64,000 bases of DNA, from positions 1 through 64,000 of the forward strand of contig CANQGL010000005.1 of the NCBI GenBank assembly GCA_947623185.1. The letters run 5' to 3'. How positions within the stretch are numbered: position 1 is the first letter of the stretch; each line of letters opens with the position of its first letter. Of this stretch, positions 7,478-15,750 are shown one piece after another. The notes under the pieces were generated by a model that was not told the DNA's origin, searched no databases, and worked only from the letters and a program-made list of their open reading frames with translations. The position numbers and the translations under genes were made by a program. Origin of the DNA: an uncultured Lachnospiraceae bacterium (GTDB taxonomy: Bacteria > Bacillota > Clostridia > Lachnospirales > Lachnospiraceae).

Positions 7478-8450
7478 AGCCGTAGATCCCCCTCACCGAG
7501 ACCTCTCCGGAGATCACGGACGTCCTGCTTCCGTCCGGCAGCCGCACGGTCAGCGCGCCGTTTCCGTCGATCCCCTCCGCGATCCCGCGGAACTCGCCGG
7601 AAGACGCGAGCACGCAGACCTCGGCGTCCCGGTTCACCAAAAGCCTGTCGTATTCATCCTTTAAGGCCGACATGTCCTCGGTCCTGACAAATATCCCGTA
7701 ATATTCCTCCATCGCTTCCATGATGCGGGCGATGATCGCGCTGCGGTTAAACACGGTCCCGCTCTCAAGATAAAGCGACGTCGCCGTCGCGCTGATCTCC
7801 GGCGGAAATCCGGTCTGGGCCACGTTGATCCCGATCCCGATCACGACGTTCTGGATCTCGGTGAGCTCGGTGCTCATCTCGGTCAGGATCCCGCAGATCT
7901 TCTTTTTGTTCAGCGTCAGGTCGTTCGGCCATTTGATCATCGGTTCCAGGCCGGTCGCCTCGCGGATCCCCCGCGCGGCGGCGAGCGCCATGACGAGCGT
8001 CAGCATCGACGCCGAGACCGACCGGATCCGGGGCCGCAGCATCAGGCTCATCCAGATCCCCACGCCTGCCGGCGATTCCCAGCCGCGGCCGCGGCGGCCC
8101 TTTCCGCCGTCCTGTTTCTCGGCAACGACGAGCGTCCCGTGCGGCGCTCCGAGCTCGGCCTGCCTTCTGGCCTGTATGTTGGTCGAATCGGTCTCGTCGA
8201 AAAAGACGACGTTGGCCCCGGCCCATTCCGTATGTAAGCGGCTCCCGATCTCCGTCTCCGAGAGCACGTCCCGCTCTCCCCGCAGGGCGTAGCCGCGGTT
8301 TCGCACCGCCTCGATCTCGTAGCCTTCCTCTTTCAGCTGGTTCACCGCCTTCCAGACGGCCGTCCGCGAAACGCCGAAGCGGTCGCACAGCTCCTGGCCG
8401 GACACATAGCCGTCCGCCTCCCTGAGGATCCTTAAAATATCCCCTTTCAT
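7470..8450 (-). CDS. birA: Bifunctional biotin-[acetyl-CoA-carboxylase] ligase and biotin repressor BirA
   Basis: A 326-residue protein. Residues 1-60 form a winged helix (SGQELCDRFGVSRTAVWKAV), so this is the regulatory class of BirA. The ligase core has the biotinyl-AMP loop GKGRRGRGWESPAGVG and the KWPNDL motif followed by KKICGILTE. It joins biotin to carboxyl-carrier proteins and can repress biotin genes. The C-terminal SH3-like domain ends the protein. It sits four bases after a small membrane-protein gene and overlaps mutY. Confidence 0.95.
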   Translation of the reverse strand: MKGDILRILREADGYVSGQELCDRFGVSRTAVWKAVNQLKEEGYEIEAVRNRGYALRGERDVLSETEIGSRLHTEWAGANVVFFDETDSTNIQARRQAELGAPHGTLVVAEKQDGGKGRRGRGWESPAGVGIWMSLMLRPRIRSVSASMLTLVMALAAARGIREATGLEPMIKWPNDLTLNKKKICGILTEMSTELTEIQNVVIGIGINVAQTGFPPEISATATSLYLESGTVFNRSAIIARIMEAMEEYYGIFVRTEDMSALKDEYDRLLVNRDAEVCVLASSGEFRGIAEGIDGNGALTVRLPDGSRTSVISGEVSVRGIYGYV

Positions 8451-8454
8451 GCCG

Positions 8455-8760
8455 TTACCTCCACCAGATGCTTATCGCGCTGACGATCCCGAGTATGAAA
8501 AAGAAGGCTCCGAATACCGTCTGCACGACCGCCGAGGCGGACTGTCCGCGGTCCTTCGCGTTGTGGTAGCGGTAGCGGCCCGAGACCACGTTTAAGACCG
8601 CCGCCAGCAGAAAGATCACCGGGAAGAAAAACATATATTCCGCCGGGTCAAGGAACGAGAATACCGCCATCACGACCACCGCGATACCGATTATGATATG
8701 CAGGATATCAAGTCCCGGCGTCTCGCTCCTCACCTTTCTTCTTCTGAAATTCTCATACAT
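8455..8760 (-). CDS. Small membrane protein with three predicted helices
   Basis: A 101-residue protein with a basic cytoplasmic N-terminus (MYENFRRRKVR) and three hydrophobic segments at about residues 18-36, 42-60 and 80-99, the middle pair joined by a short loop and the last two by a charged linker (YRYHNAKDRGQS). No catalytic motif is visible. Four bases separate it from birA and six from the patatin gene, so it belongs to the same transcript. Function unknown. Confidence 0.75.
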   Translation of the reverse strand: MYENFRRRKVRSETPGLDILHIIIGIAVVVMAVFSFLDPAEYMFFFPVIFLLAAVLNVVSGRYRYHNAKDRGQSASAVVQTVFGAFFFILGIVSAISIWWR

Positions 8761-8766
8761 TGCGTA

Positions 8767-9918
8767 TCACTCCGTTTCCGCCGCCCCCACGGCCTCCCTC
8801 GCGAGATCTCGGATCGTTTCCTCCTCGTAGACGGCAAACCGTTCCAGTTTCAGTTTCTTTGCGCAGGCCTCCAGAAGCGCTCCGTAGAGCGTCCGGTAGT
8901 CCCATCCGGGGGCGAGCTTAAGCTTTCGCGCGATCGCCGGAAAGATCCGCTCGGTCTTTAAGCGGTACTCAGAAAGGCCGGAAAACCGTTCCGTCCCGGG
9001 CCGTTCCATGAGCTTTCCGAGAAGACTAAAGAACAGTCCGAAGTCCGCAAACAGCTTTTTCAGGCATGCGCCCTCCCCTTCCGGCACATCGATATAATAA
9101 CCGCGCCCGCAGAGCCCGTAGATCAGGCGCTTTGCGTCGTAATATCCGAGCGTCATGTTCTTTCGGATGCGCGCGCCGTCAAGATCCAGGATGCCTCCGA
9201 GCGCCGTCTCCGGTTCGATCCGGTAGAGATCCATATCGTCCGGCAGGTCGAAAAGCTTCTCCCTGTCGACGCCGACACCGTAGATCCGAATCACGATCAC
9301 GTCCTTGTAACCGCGCTTTGCGAGGACGTTGAGCGGGACGTTGTTGACGGTCCCGCCGTCCATATAGTATTTCCCGCCCAGCTTTTCGGCCTTGAATCCG
9401 GGCAGATAGGAACTCGCGAGCAGCATATCCCGCATCTCCCCGTCGGTCGCGCTCCGCATGTCGAAGTCGATCTCCCGCCGCTCCGTGAGCGAGAATGTGG
9501 TCGCGTAAAACTCCACGGGAGAATTGCGGATCTTTTCCGGATCGAGCGTTTCGGCGATCAGCTCCTTGAGCGGCGTGATATCCAGGCCCCGGTCCGAGAC
9601 GATCTGCCGCACGCTGTTTCCGAGCTCCGCAAGATCGCTTTCCGCGAGCCCGCGGCTGAGCAGGCCGTCGATCATCTCGTCCCCGATCTTAAACACGCGC
9701 GAATATTTCATGTCGCACCACACCTGCTCGGCCTTCGCAAGGTCGTTCATGCAGACGAACGCGCCGTTTAAAGCTCCGACCGAAGTTCCGGCAACTCCCT
9801 TTATCTTGACGCCTGCCTCCGAGAGCGCCCTCCACGCGCCGATCTGATACGCTCCGCGCGCTCCGCCGCCCTCGAGGACAAGTCCGTATTCCTTCGTCAG
9901 GTCAAGCTTCGGTTCCAT
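8767..9918 (-). CDS. Patatin-like phospholipase
   Basis: A 383-residue cytosolic lipid acyl-hydrolase. The oxyanion loop is GGGARGAYQIGA near residues 17-28, the nucleophile elbow is GTSVGAL near residue 44, and the Asp of the Ser-Asp dyad is in MDGGTVNNVPL near residue 190. All catalytic residues are present. The C-terminal 150 residues are helical and not recognised. It overlaps the upstream band-7 gene by 17 bases, suggesting coupled translation and a common membrane-lipid role. Substrate unknown. Confidence 0.9.
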   Translation of the reverse strand: MEPKLDLTKEYGLVLEGGGARGAYQIGAWRALSEAGVKIKGVAGTSVGALNGAFVCMNDLAKAEQVWCDMKYSRVFKIGDEMIDGLLSRGLAESDLAELGNSVRQIVSDRGLDITPLKELIAETLDPEKIRNSPVEFYATTFSLTERREIDFDMRSATDGEMRDMLLASSYLPGFKAEKLGGKYYMDGGTVNNVPLNVLAKRGYKDVIVIRIYGVGVDREKLFDLPDDMDLYRIEPETALGGILDLDGARIRKNMTLGYYDAKRLIYGLCGRGYYIDVPEGEGACLKKLFADFGLFFSLLGKLMERPGTERFSGLSEYRLKTERIFPAIARKLKLAPGWDYRTLYGALLEACAKKLKLERFAVYEEETIRDLAREAVGAAETE

Positions 9919-10852
9919 CTTCCTTCGCTACCTCTGCAACGCTTTTTACCAGCCCCGCGATCGACTGGATGTCGGAGGGGATGATGATCTTGGTCGCCTT
10001 CCCGTCCGCGGCCTTCGCAAACGCCTCCAGGCTCTTGATCTGCAGGACGGCCGCGTCGGCTCCCGCTTCCTTTAACATGCGGATGCCCTCGGCGTTGGCC
10101 TGCTGGACCTTTAAGATGGCTTCCGCCTGGCCCTCGGCCTCGCGGATCCTGCGCTCCTTCTCCGCCTCGGCCTTTAGGATCGCCGCCTGCTTGTCGGCCT
10201 CCGCGTCGAGGATCGCGGACTGCTTTTTGCCCTCGGCGACGAGGATCGTCGATTTCTTCTCGCCCTCGGCCTTTAGAATCGCCTCGCGGCGCTCGCGCTC
10301 CGCCTTCATCTGTTTTTCCATCGCGTCCTGGATCGCCGCCGGAGGGATAATGTTTTTCAGCTCCACGCGGTTGACCTTGATGCCCCACGGATCGGTCGCC
10401 ACGTCCAGCGCCGCGCGCATCTTGGTGTTGATCGTCTCGCGCGAGGTGAGCGTCTGGTCAAGTTCCAGATCGCCGATGATATTTCTCAGAGTGGTCGCGG
10501 TCAGGTTCTCGATCGCCATGATCGGATTTTCCACCCCGTAAGCGTACAGTTTCGGATCGGTGATCTGGAAAAAGACCACCGTATCGATCTTCATCGTAAC
10601 GTTATCTTTCGTGATGACCGGCTGCGGCGCGAAGTCGACGACCTGCTCCTTGAGGAGCACGCGTTTCGCCACCCGGTCGATAAAGGGCATCTTGAAATGG
10701 ATCCCGACCGGCCACGTCGCAAGATACGCTCCGAGGCGCTCGACGACCATGGCGTGCGCCTGCGGCACGATGCGGATGCATGAGGTCAGGATCAGCAGAA
10801 CAACGATCGCAAGAAACACCATTCCCATAAAACCAAGTCCGATTCCCAGCAT
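9902..10852 (-). CDS. SPFH/band-7 domain protein (paraslipin/stomatin type)
   Basis: A 316-residue protein with one N-terminal membrane helix (about residues 5-26), the band-7 domain (VVERLGAYLATWPVGIHFKMPF through NRVELKNIIPP) and a long Ala/Glu/Lys coiled coil (about residues 180-265). Such proteins oligomerise into membrane microdomain scaffolds, often with an NfeD partner. The NfeD-like gene lies directly upstream on the same transcript (17-base gap), which is the usual pairing. The coiled coil carries repeats of the type AEGEKKSTILVAEGKKQSAILDAEA. Confidence 0.93.
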   Translation of the reverse strand: MLGIGLGFMGMVFLAIVVLLILTSCIRIVPQAHAMVVERLGAYLATWPVGIHFKMPFIDRVAKRVLLKEQVVDFAPQPVITKDNVTMKIDTVVFFQITDPKLYAYGVENPIMAIENLTATTLRNIIGDLELDQTLTSRETINTKMRAALDVATDPWGIKVNRVELKNIIPPAAIQDAMEKQMKAERERREAILKAEGEKKSTILVAEGKKQSAILDAEADKQAAILKAEAEKERRIREAEGQAEAILKVQQANAEGIRMLKEAGADAAVLQIKSLEAFAKAADGKATKIIIPSDIQSIAGLVKSVAEVAKEDGTEA

Positions 10853-10869
10853 AATATTCTCTCCCTTCT

Positions 10870-11298
10870 TCAGATACGTTCAACCATCAGTTTCACTCCG
10901 CGGATCTCGCGGACGACGACGGTCTCCCCCGCAGGGATCGCCGTCCCGTCATCCACCGCGCGCGCCGTCCATTCCTGGCCGTTCAGCGTGACCGCGCCGG
11001 TGGCTTTATCATTGTCGATCTCCGCGGTCACTCTGGCCTTTTTCCCGATCAGGCTGTCCGCGTTTGTCTTTACGGTACCGCTGTTGATAAATTTTGACGC
11101 AAACGGCCTTGTGAAGATCAGGAGCACGAACGAGACCGCCAGAAACACCCCAAGCTGTACGCGGACCGAAAACCCGGCAAGCGCCGCAAAGAACGCCGCC
11201 AGCGCCCCTCCGGCAAACCAGACCGTGGTGAGCGCCATCGTCGCCGTCTCGATCCCGACAAAAATCACAAAAGCAACAAGCCAGCCGATCATCGCCAT
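10870..11298 (-). CDS. NfeD-like membrane protein
   Basis: A 142-residue short NfeD without the ClpP-like protease domain. Three membrane segments fill the first 75 residues, and the C-terminal OB-fold-like domain (IGKKARVTAEIDND through VVVREIRGVKLMVERI) is the NfeD signature. It is the expected partner of the SPFH protein encoded 17 bases downstream and probably anchors it or tunes its assembly. Confidence 0.92.
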   Translation of the reverse strand: MAMIGWLVAFVIFVGIETATMALTTVWFAGGALAAFFAALAGFSVRVQLGVFLAVSFVLLIFTRPFASKFINSGTVKTNADSLIGKKARVTAEIDNDKATGAVTLNGQEWTARAVDDGTAIPAGETVVVREIRGVKLMVERI

Positions 11299-11356
11299 AG
11301 ATCACAACTCCTTTTCATGCCGCAGGAAGCGGCGGTCTCCGCCTCCCGTTCCGGAT

Positions 11357-11463
11357 CCGCGCGGGCGCGCGCGGCTTTCCGGCCCGGATCCACGCGGGTG
11401 CGCACGGCCTTTCCGGCCCGGCGAGTGCGCGCGGGTGCGCACAGCCTTTCCGGCCCGGCGAAT
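11357..11463. repeat. Three imperfect GC-rich tandem units between nfeD and the methyltransferase gene
   Basis: The core GCGGGTGCGCAC followed by a GCCTTTCCGGCCCGGCGA-type element appears at about 11361, 11394 and 11431, giving periods of 33 and 37 bases. The units fill most of the 176-base gap between the two genes. No hairpin with a T-run and no reading frame explain it. Confidence 0.7.
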
Positions 11464-11474
11464 ACACGCGATCC

Positions 11475-12284
11475 TTACATCCTCCGCTGCCTCGCGGCCT
11501 CAAACATGAGGATCGAGGCCGCCATCGCCGCATTCAACGACTCCACCTTTCCGGCCATCGGGATCCTGACCGTCGCGTCGGCGGCCGCCGCAGTTTCGGC
11601 CGTGAGCCCGTTCCCCTCGTTTCCGATCAGGAACGCGCTGCCGCCCTTATAGTCCTCCCGGTCATAGTCGCGCGCGCCCTCAAGATGCGCCGCGAAAAGC
11701 CGGATCCCGCGCCGTTTGAGCTCCGTAAGCGTCCCGCCGAAATCGTCCGCATAGAAGAACGGCACACGAAAGACCGATCCCATCGTCGAGCGGATCACCT
11801 TCGGATTGTAGATATCCACGGTGCCGCGGTTCATGACGACGCCGGTCACGCCGGCGCCCTCGGCGGCCCGCAGGATCGTTCCGAGGTTCCCGGGGTCCTG
11901 AATATTTTCGAGGATCATTAAAAGCGCCGGACGGGTCCCACGATCGCCCAGAACGTCGTCGGGTGCATAAGTATACTGTCTTGCCAGCGCCAGCACGCCC
12001 TGCGGGGTTCTTGTATCCGACATCGCCGAAAAGACCGCGTCGGAGACCGCCTCGCAGGGGACTCCCGCGGGGATCCCGGCGATCCCTTCGCAATGCTCCG
12101 GATCCGCGCCGCACGCAGCGAGCCGGCTCTCGGAAACATAGATCCTTACCGCCCGCTCTGCAGGCAGCTCCGCGACCATCCGCACGCCCTCGACGACGAA
12201 CAGCCCCGCCTTATCGCGCGCCCTCGGCTTTTTTATCAGCTCCGCGACCTCTTTTATCTTTTCGTTCTTCGCGCTGGTTATCAT
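11475..12284 (-). CDS. TrmH/SpoU-family RNA 2'-O-methyltransferase
   Basis: A 269-residue SPOUT methyltransferase. The N-terminal 95 residues are the substrate-binding SpoU_sub_bind-like domain (MITSAKNEKIKEVAELIKK). The catalytic part has NIQDPGNLGTILRAAEGAG, IGNEGNGL and RIPMAGKVESLNAAMA, which are motifs 1-3 with the knot. It would methylate a ribose in rRNA or tRNA; the target is not readable from sequence. Its ATG overlaps the nadE stop by four bases. Confidence 0.92.
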   Translation of the reverse strand: MITSAKNEKIKEVAELIKKPRARDKAGLFVVEGVRMVAELPAERAVRIYVSESRLAACGADPEHCEGIAGIPAGVPCEAVSDAVFSAMSDTRTPQGVLALARQYTYAPDDVLGDRGTRPALLMILENIQDPGNLGTILRAAEGAGVTGVVMNRGTVDIYNPKVIRSTMGSVFRVPFFYADDFGGTLTELKRRGIRLFAAHLEGARDYDREDYKGGSAFLIGNEGNGLTAETAAAADATVRIPMAGKVESLNAAMAASILMFEAARQRRM

Positions 12285-14215
12285 TCGTTCCGCTCCGCGG
12301 GCGCAAGCGCCTCAAGCTCATCCATCCAGACCCTTCTGTCCGCGTCGGAGGGCATCCGCAGATCCCCGCGCGGCGACACCGCCACCGAACCGACCTTCGG
12401 GCCGTCCGGCAGGCAGGAGCGCTTGAACTGCTGCGAGAAGAATCTCCGGTAGAAGGTGCAGAGCCACTTGCAGATCACCGCATCCGGATACTGTCCCGCA
12501 AACGCGAGCTTCGCCATCCGGTAGATCTTCGCAGGCCGGTAGCCGAAACGGAGCACATAGTAGAGGAAGAAATCATGCAGCTCGTAGGGGCCGACCAGAT
12601 CCTCCGTCTTCTGGGAGATCTTTCCCTCCTCCGGCGGAAGAAGCTCCGGACTCACCGGCGTATCGAGAACATCGTAAAGCGTTTTCGCCAGATCCGGATC
12701 GCCGCAGGTATCGGCGTAATAGCGCACCAGGTGCCGCACCAGCGTCTTCGGCACCGAGGCGTTCACGCCGTACATCGACATGTGGTCGCCGTTGTAGGTG
12801 GCCCAGCCGAGCGCCAGCTCCGACATGTCGCCGGTCCCGACCACGAGGCCATCGATCTGGTTCGCCAGATCCATCAGGACCTGCGTCCGCTCCCTGGCCT
12901 GGGAATTCTCGTAAGTCACGTCGCGGTCGTTACTATCATGCCCAATATCTTTAAAATGAACCGTCACCGCCTCGCGAATATTGACTTCGCGGAGCTCGGC
13001 CCCCAGTTTTTCGGTCAGCGTGCAGGCGTTATGGTAGGTGCGGTCGGTGGTCCCGAAGCAGGGCATCGTCACGGAAAGGATGTTTTTCCGCGGCAGTCCC
13101 AGCATATCGAACGCGCGCGCCGTGACAAGAAGCGCCAGCGTCGAATCGAGGCCGCCGGAAATGCCGACCACCGCGCGTTTTCCGCCCGTGTGGGCCAGAC
13201 GCTTCTTGAGGCCGAGCGCCTGGATCGTAAGGATCTCCTCGCAGCGGGACGAGCGCTCCCTCTCGTCCGAGGGCACGAACGGCGCCGGATCGATCGGGCG
13301 TTTCAGCTCAATGTCCTCTTTTTTCAGCTCAAAATCGATCACGTCGTAGCGCTCGCCGGGATCCTTTATCACACAGGTCGTCATGCGGCGGCGCTCGTTG
13401 CGCAGGCGCTCCAGATCCATGTCCGCGAAGATGATCCCGTTCTCAAACCGTTTCGACATCGCAAGGACCGTACCGTTCTCGACGATCATGTCGTGGCCGC
13501 CGAAGACAAGATCCTGAGTCGATTCGCCCTCCCCGGCGTTCGCGTAGATGTAGCCGCAGACCAGACGCGCCGACTGTCCGGCGATCAGTTCGTTGCGGTA
13601 AAGGTTCTTTCCGGTCGTCTCGTCGCTCGCCGAGCAGTTTACGATGACGGTCGCCCCGGCCTTGGCGTGAGCGATGCTCGGCGGATCCATGACCCAGACG
13701 TCCTCGCAGATCTCCGCCGCCACGGTGAGATCCGGGACCGTCGTACAGTGAAAGAGGATGTTGCTCCCGAAGGGCACGAACCGGCCGCGCCACTCCACCA
13801 GCTCCGGCTCCTCGTTCCCGGGCGTAAAGTGCCGCAGCTCGTAAAACTCCGAATAGTTGGGAAGATTGCGCTTGGGGACCAGTCCCAGAAGGTTCCCGCG
13901 GCAGACGGCTGCCGCCACGTTGTAGAGCTTTCCGTCCTTCTCCCACGGAAGTCCGACAAAGACCAGCATATCCGTCCCGCGCGTGGAATCGACCAGCTTT
14001 TCAAACTCCCGCTTCGCGCTCTCGAGCAGCGTGTCCTGCAAAAACAGATCCCCGCAGGTGTACGCCGTCATGCCGAGTTCCGGAAAAACCATCAGCTTCG
14101 CGCCGCGGCGCTTTCCCTCTTCGATCATCTTCTGTGTCTGTTCCCGGTTGAACACCGGGTCCGCGACTTTTACGTCCGGCGTCGCCGCCGCGACGCGGAT
14201 AAATCCGTCTCTCAT
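12281..14215 (-). CDS. nadE: Glutamine-dependent NAD+ synthetase
   Basis: A 644-residue two-domain enzyme. The N-terminal nitrilase-type glutaminase supplies ammonia using the Glu-Lys-Cys triad in FPELGMTAYTCGD, PKRNLPNY and AEICEDVWV. The C-terminal synthetase has the PP-loop SGGLDSTLAL near residue 350 and the YNGDHMSMYGVNASVPKTL segment. It amidates nicotinic acid adenine dinucleotide to NAD+. Size and domain order match the long bacterial form. It is the first gene of the run that continues into the methyltransferase gene. Confidence 0.96.
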   Translation of the reverse strand: MRDGFIRVAAATPDVKVADPVFNREQTQKMIEEGKRRGAKLMVFPELGMTAYTCGDLFLQDTLLESAKREFEKLVDSTRGTDMLVFVGLPWEKDGKLYNVAAAVCRGNLLGLVPKRNLPNYSEFYELRHFTPGNEEPELVEWRGRFVPFGSNILFHCTTVPDLTVAAEICEDVWVMDPPSIAHAKAGATVIVNCSASDETTGKNLYRNELIAGQSARLVCGYIYANAGEGESTQDLVFGGHDMIVENGTVLAMSKRFENGIIFADMDLERLRNERRRMTTCVIKDPGERYDVIDFELKKEDIELKRPIDPAPFVPSDERERSSRCEEILTIQALGLKKRLAHTGGKRAVVGISGGLDSTLALLVTARAFDMLGLPRKNILSVTMPCFGTTDRTYHNACTLTEKLGAELREVNIREAVTVHFKDIGHDSNDRDVTYENSQARERTQVLMDLANQIDGLVVGTGDMSELALGWATYNGDHMSMYGVNASVPKTLVRHLVRYYADTCGDPDLAKTLYDVLDTPVSPELLPPEEGKISQKTEDLVGPYELHDFFLYYVLRFGYRPAKIYRMAKLAFAGQYPDAVICKWLCTFYRRFFSQQFKRSCLPDGPKVGSVAVSPRGDLRMPSDADRRVWMDELEALAPAERNE

Positions 14216-14252
14216 AATCTCTTCTCCTTTTGCGTCCGCACGCGGGCCGCAG

Positions 14253-15629
14253 CTATTCTTTATTCCGTATCACGCCGATCGCTTCCGCGGGCAGCCATTT
14301 TGCCTTCCAGATGAACAGGACCTCCATGACCACCGTCCCAAACCAGGTGATCGGGTAGCACATGATGACCGCCTCGTAGCTCGGGAAGAACGGCACCAGC
14401 AGGTTAATGTATATCATGCGCAGCACGCACATATTCATAACGGTGGCGAACACCGGCATCATGGTCTTTCCCGCTCCGCGGAGCGAGCCCATGAGCACCT
14501 GATGGATCGCGATCATGAAATAGAACGGGATCACGCGCCGCATGGTGAAGGTCCCGTACTCCACCACTTCCGGATCGGTCGAAAAGATCTGCATCAGCTG
14601 CGGTACGAAAATATACATCAGGACGCAGACCGTCATCGCATAGATAAGGCAGATCGCCAGATTCTCCACGATCCCCCTCTTCGCGCGGTCATACCGCTTC
14701 GCGCCGATGTTCTGGCCGGTGAAGGTGGTCGCCGCCAGGCAGAAGCTCTGCATCGGCAGCTGGGCGAATCCCTCGATCTTGAGGTATGAGCCGAAACCGG
14801 CCATCGCCGTCGCCCCGTAGGCGTTGACGTTGGCCTGGACGATCACGTTCGAGAGGGAAATGATCGACATCTGGAATCCGGTCGGAAGGCCCTGGGCGAG
14901 GATACGCCTCGCCATCCTTCGCGTCAGACGGATCTTTTTCAGATCCAGGCGGTAAATGTCGTCGCTTGCGGCCAGGGCCCGCATACAGAGCGCCGCCGAG
15001 ATAAACTGCGAGATCACGGTCGCGATCGCCACGCCCTCGACGCCCATTCCTCCCAGGACCACGAACGCCACGTCAAGGATGATGTTTGTGATCGACGAGG
15101 CCGCCAGGTAATAGAGCGGACGTCTGGAATCCCCGACCGCGCGCAGGATGCCCGACGTCATATTATAGGTCAGATTGAACAGCGAACCCGAAAAGAAGAT
15201 CCGGAAATAGATCACGGAATTCACCATGACCTCCTCCGGCGTGCCCATCAGCCGCAGAATGAACGGAGAAAAGAAAATTCCGACCAGGCCGAGAATGATC
15301 CCGCCGATCGCGCTTAGCGCCACCGAGGTATGGACCGCCAGCTGCATCTTCTCCTTCTCTTTCGCGCCGTAAAACTGGGAGATGACGACTCCCGCGCCGG
15401 TCGCGATCCCCATGAACATGCCGATCACGAGATTGATGAGGGAATTGCTCGAACTGACGGCCGCCAGCGCTTCGCTCCCGATAAAGCGGCCGACGACGAT
15501 CGAGTCCACCGTATTGTAAAGCTGCTGCAGCAGGTTCCCGGCCAGAAGCGGGACCGCAAAAGCAATCAGCTGTTTCCAGATCACGCCCTCCGTCATCATG
15601 ACGGAGGTCTTTTTCGGTTGTGTTTGCAA
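14253..15629 (-). CDS. MATE family multidrug/sodium antiporter
   Basis: A 458-residue membrane protein with twelve predicted helices in two halves. The N-terminal signature IWKQLIAFAVPLLAGNLLQQLYNTVDSIVVGRFIG is abridged here as PLLAGNLLQQLYNTVDSIVV. It would expel drugs or metabolites using a Na+ or H+ gradient. TTG at 15629 is the best start: AGAGGAGG lies seven bases ahead (15637-15644), and the longer frame to 15779 would run through the intergenic region shared with the germination gene. TATAAT on the minus strand at 15657-15652 is a likely -10. Substrate unknown. Confidence 0.92.
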   Translation of the reverse strand: MQTQPKKTSVMMTEGVIWKQLIAFAVPLLAGNLLQQLYNTVDSIVVGRFIGSEALAAVSSSNSLINLVIGMFMGIATGAGVVISQFYGAKEKEKMQLAVHTSVALSAIGGIILGLVGIFFSPFILRLMGTPEEVMVNSVIYFRIFFSGSLFNLTYNMTSGILRAVGDSRRPLYYLAASSITNIILDVAFVVLGGMGVEGVAIATVISQFISAALCMRALAASDDIYRLDLKKIRLTRRMARRILAQGLPTGFQMSIISLSNVIVQANVNAYGATAMAGFGSYLKIEGFAQLPMQSFCLAATTFTGQNIGAKRYDRAKRGIVENLAICLIYAMTVCVLMYIFVPQLMQIFSTDPEVVEYGTFTMRRVIPFYFMIAIHQVLMGSLRGAGKTMMPVFATVMNMCVLRMIYINLLVPFFPSYEAVIMCYPITWFGTVVMEVLFIWKAKWLPAEAIGVIRNKE

Positions 15630-15680
15630 AACGATTCCTCCTCTGCATCCGATTATACACTGATTCGTCGAAAAAGGGAA

Positions 15681-15710
15681 GTATGAAGAGGCCACTTTTC
15701 GGGCAGAATA
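15681..15710 (+). promoter_or_regulatory. Possible sigma-G-type sporulation promoter for the GerA/SpoVAF-like gene
   Basis: GTATG at 15681-15685 and CAGAATA at 15704-15710 are 18 bases apart, close to the forespore sigma-G consensus with one mismatch in the -10. Position about 40 bases before the ATG fits. No good sigma-A promoter is seen here in this direction. Confidence 0.35.
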
Positions 15711-15750
15711 GCCGTCTGAACAACAATTCGGAACACGAAAGGACGAGGCT

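Noticed and set aside
11963-14314. A 783-codon open frame on the plus strand opposite nadE and the methyltransferase gene
   Set aside because: It mirrors two well-identified genes, is rich in Arg/His/Pro as antisense frames of GC-rich genes are, and has no SD or recognisable domain.
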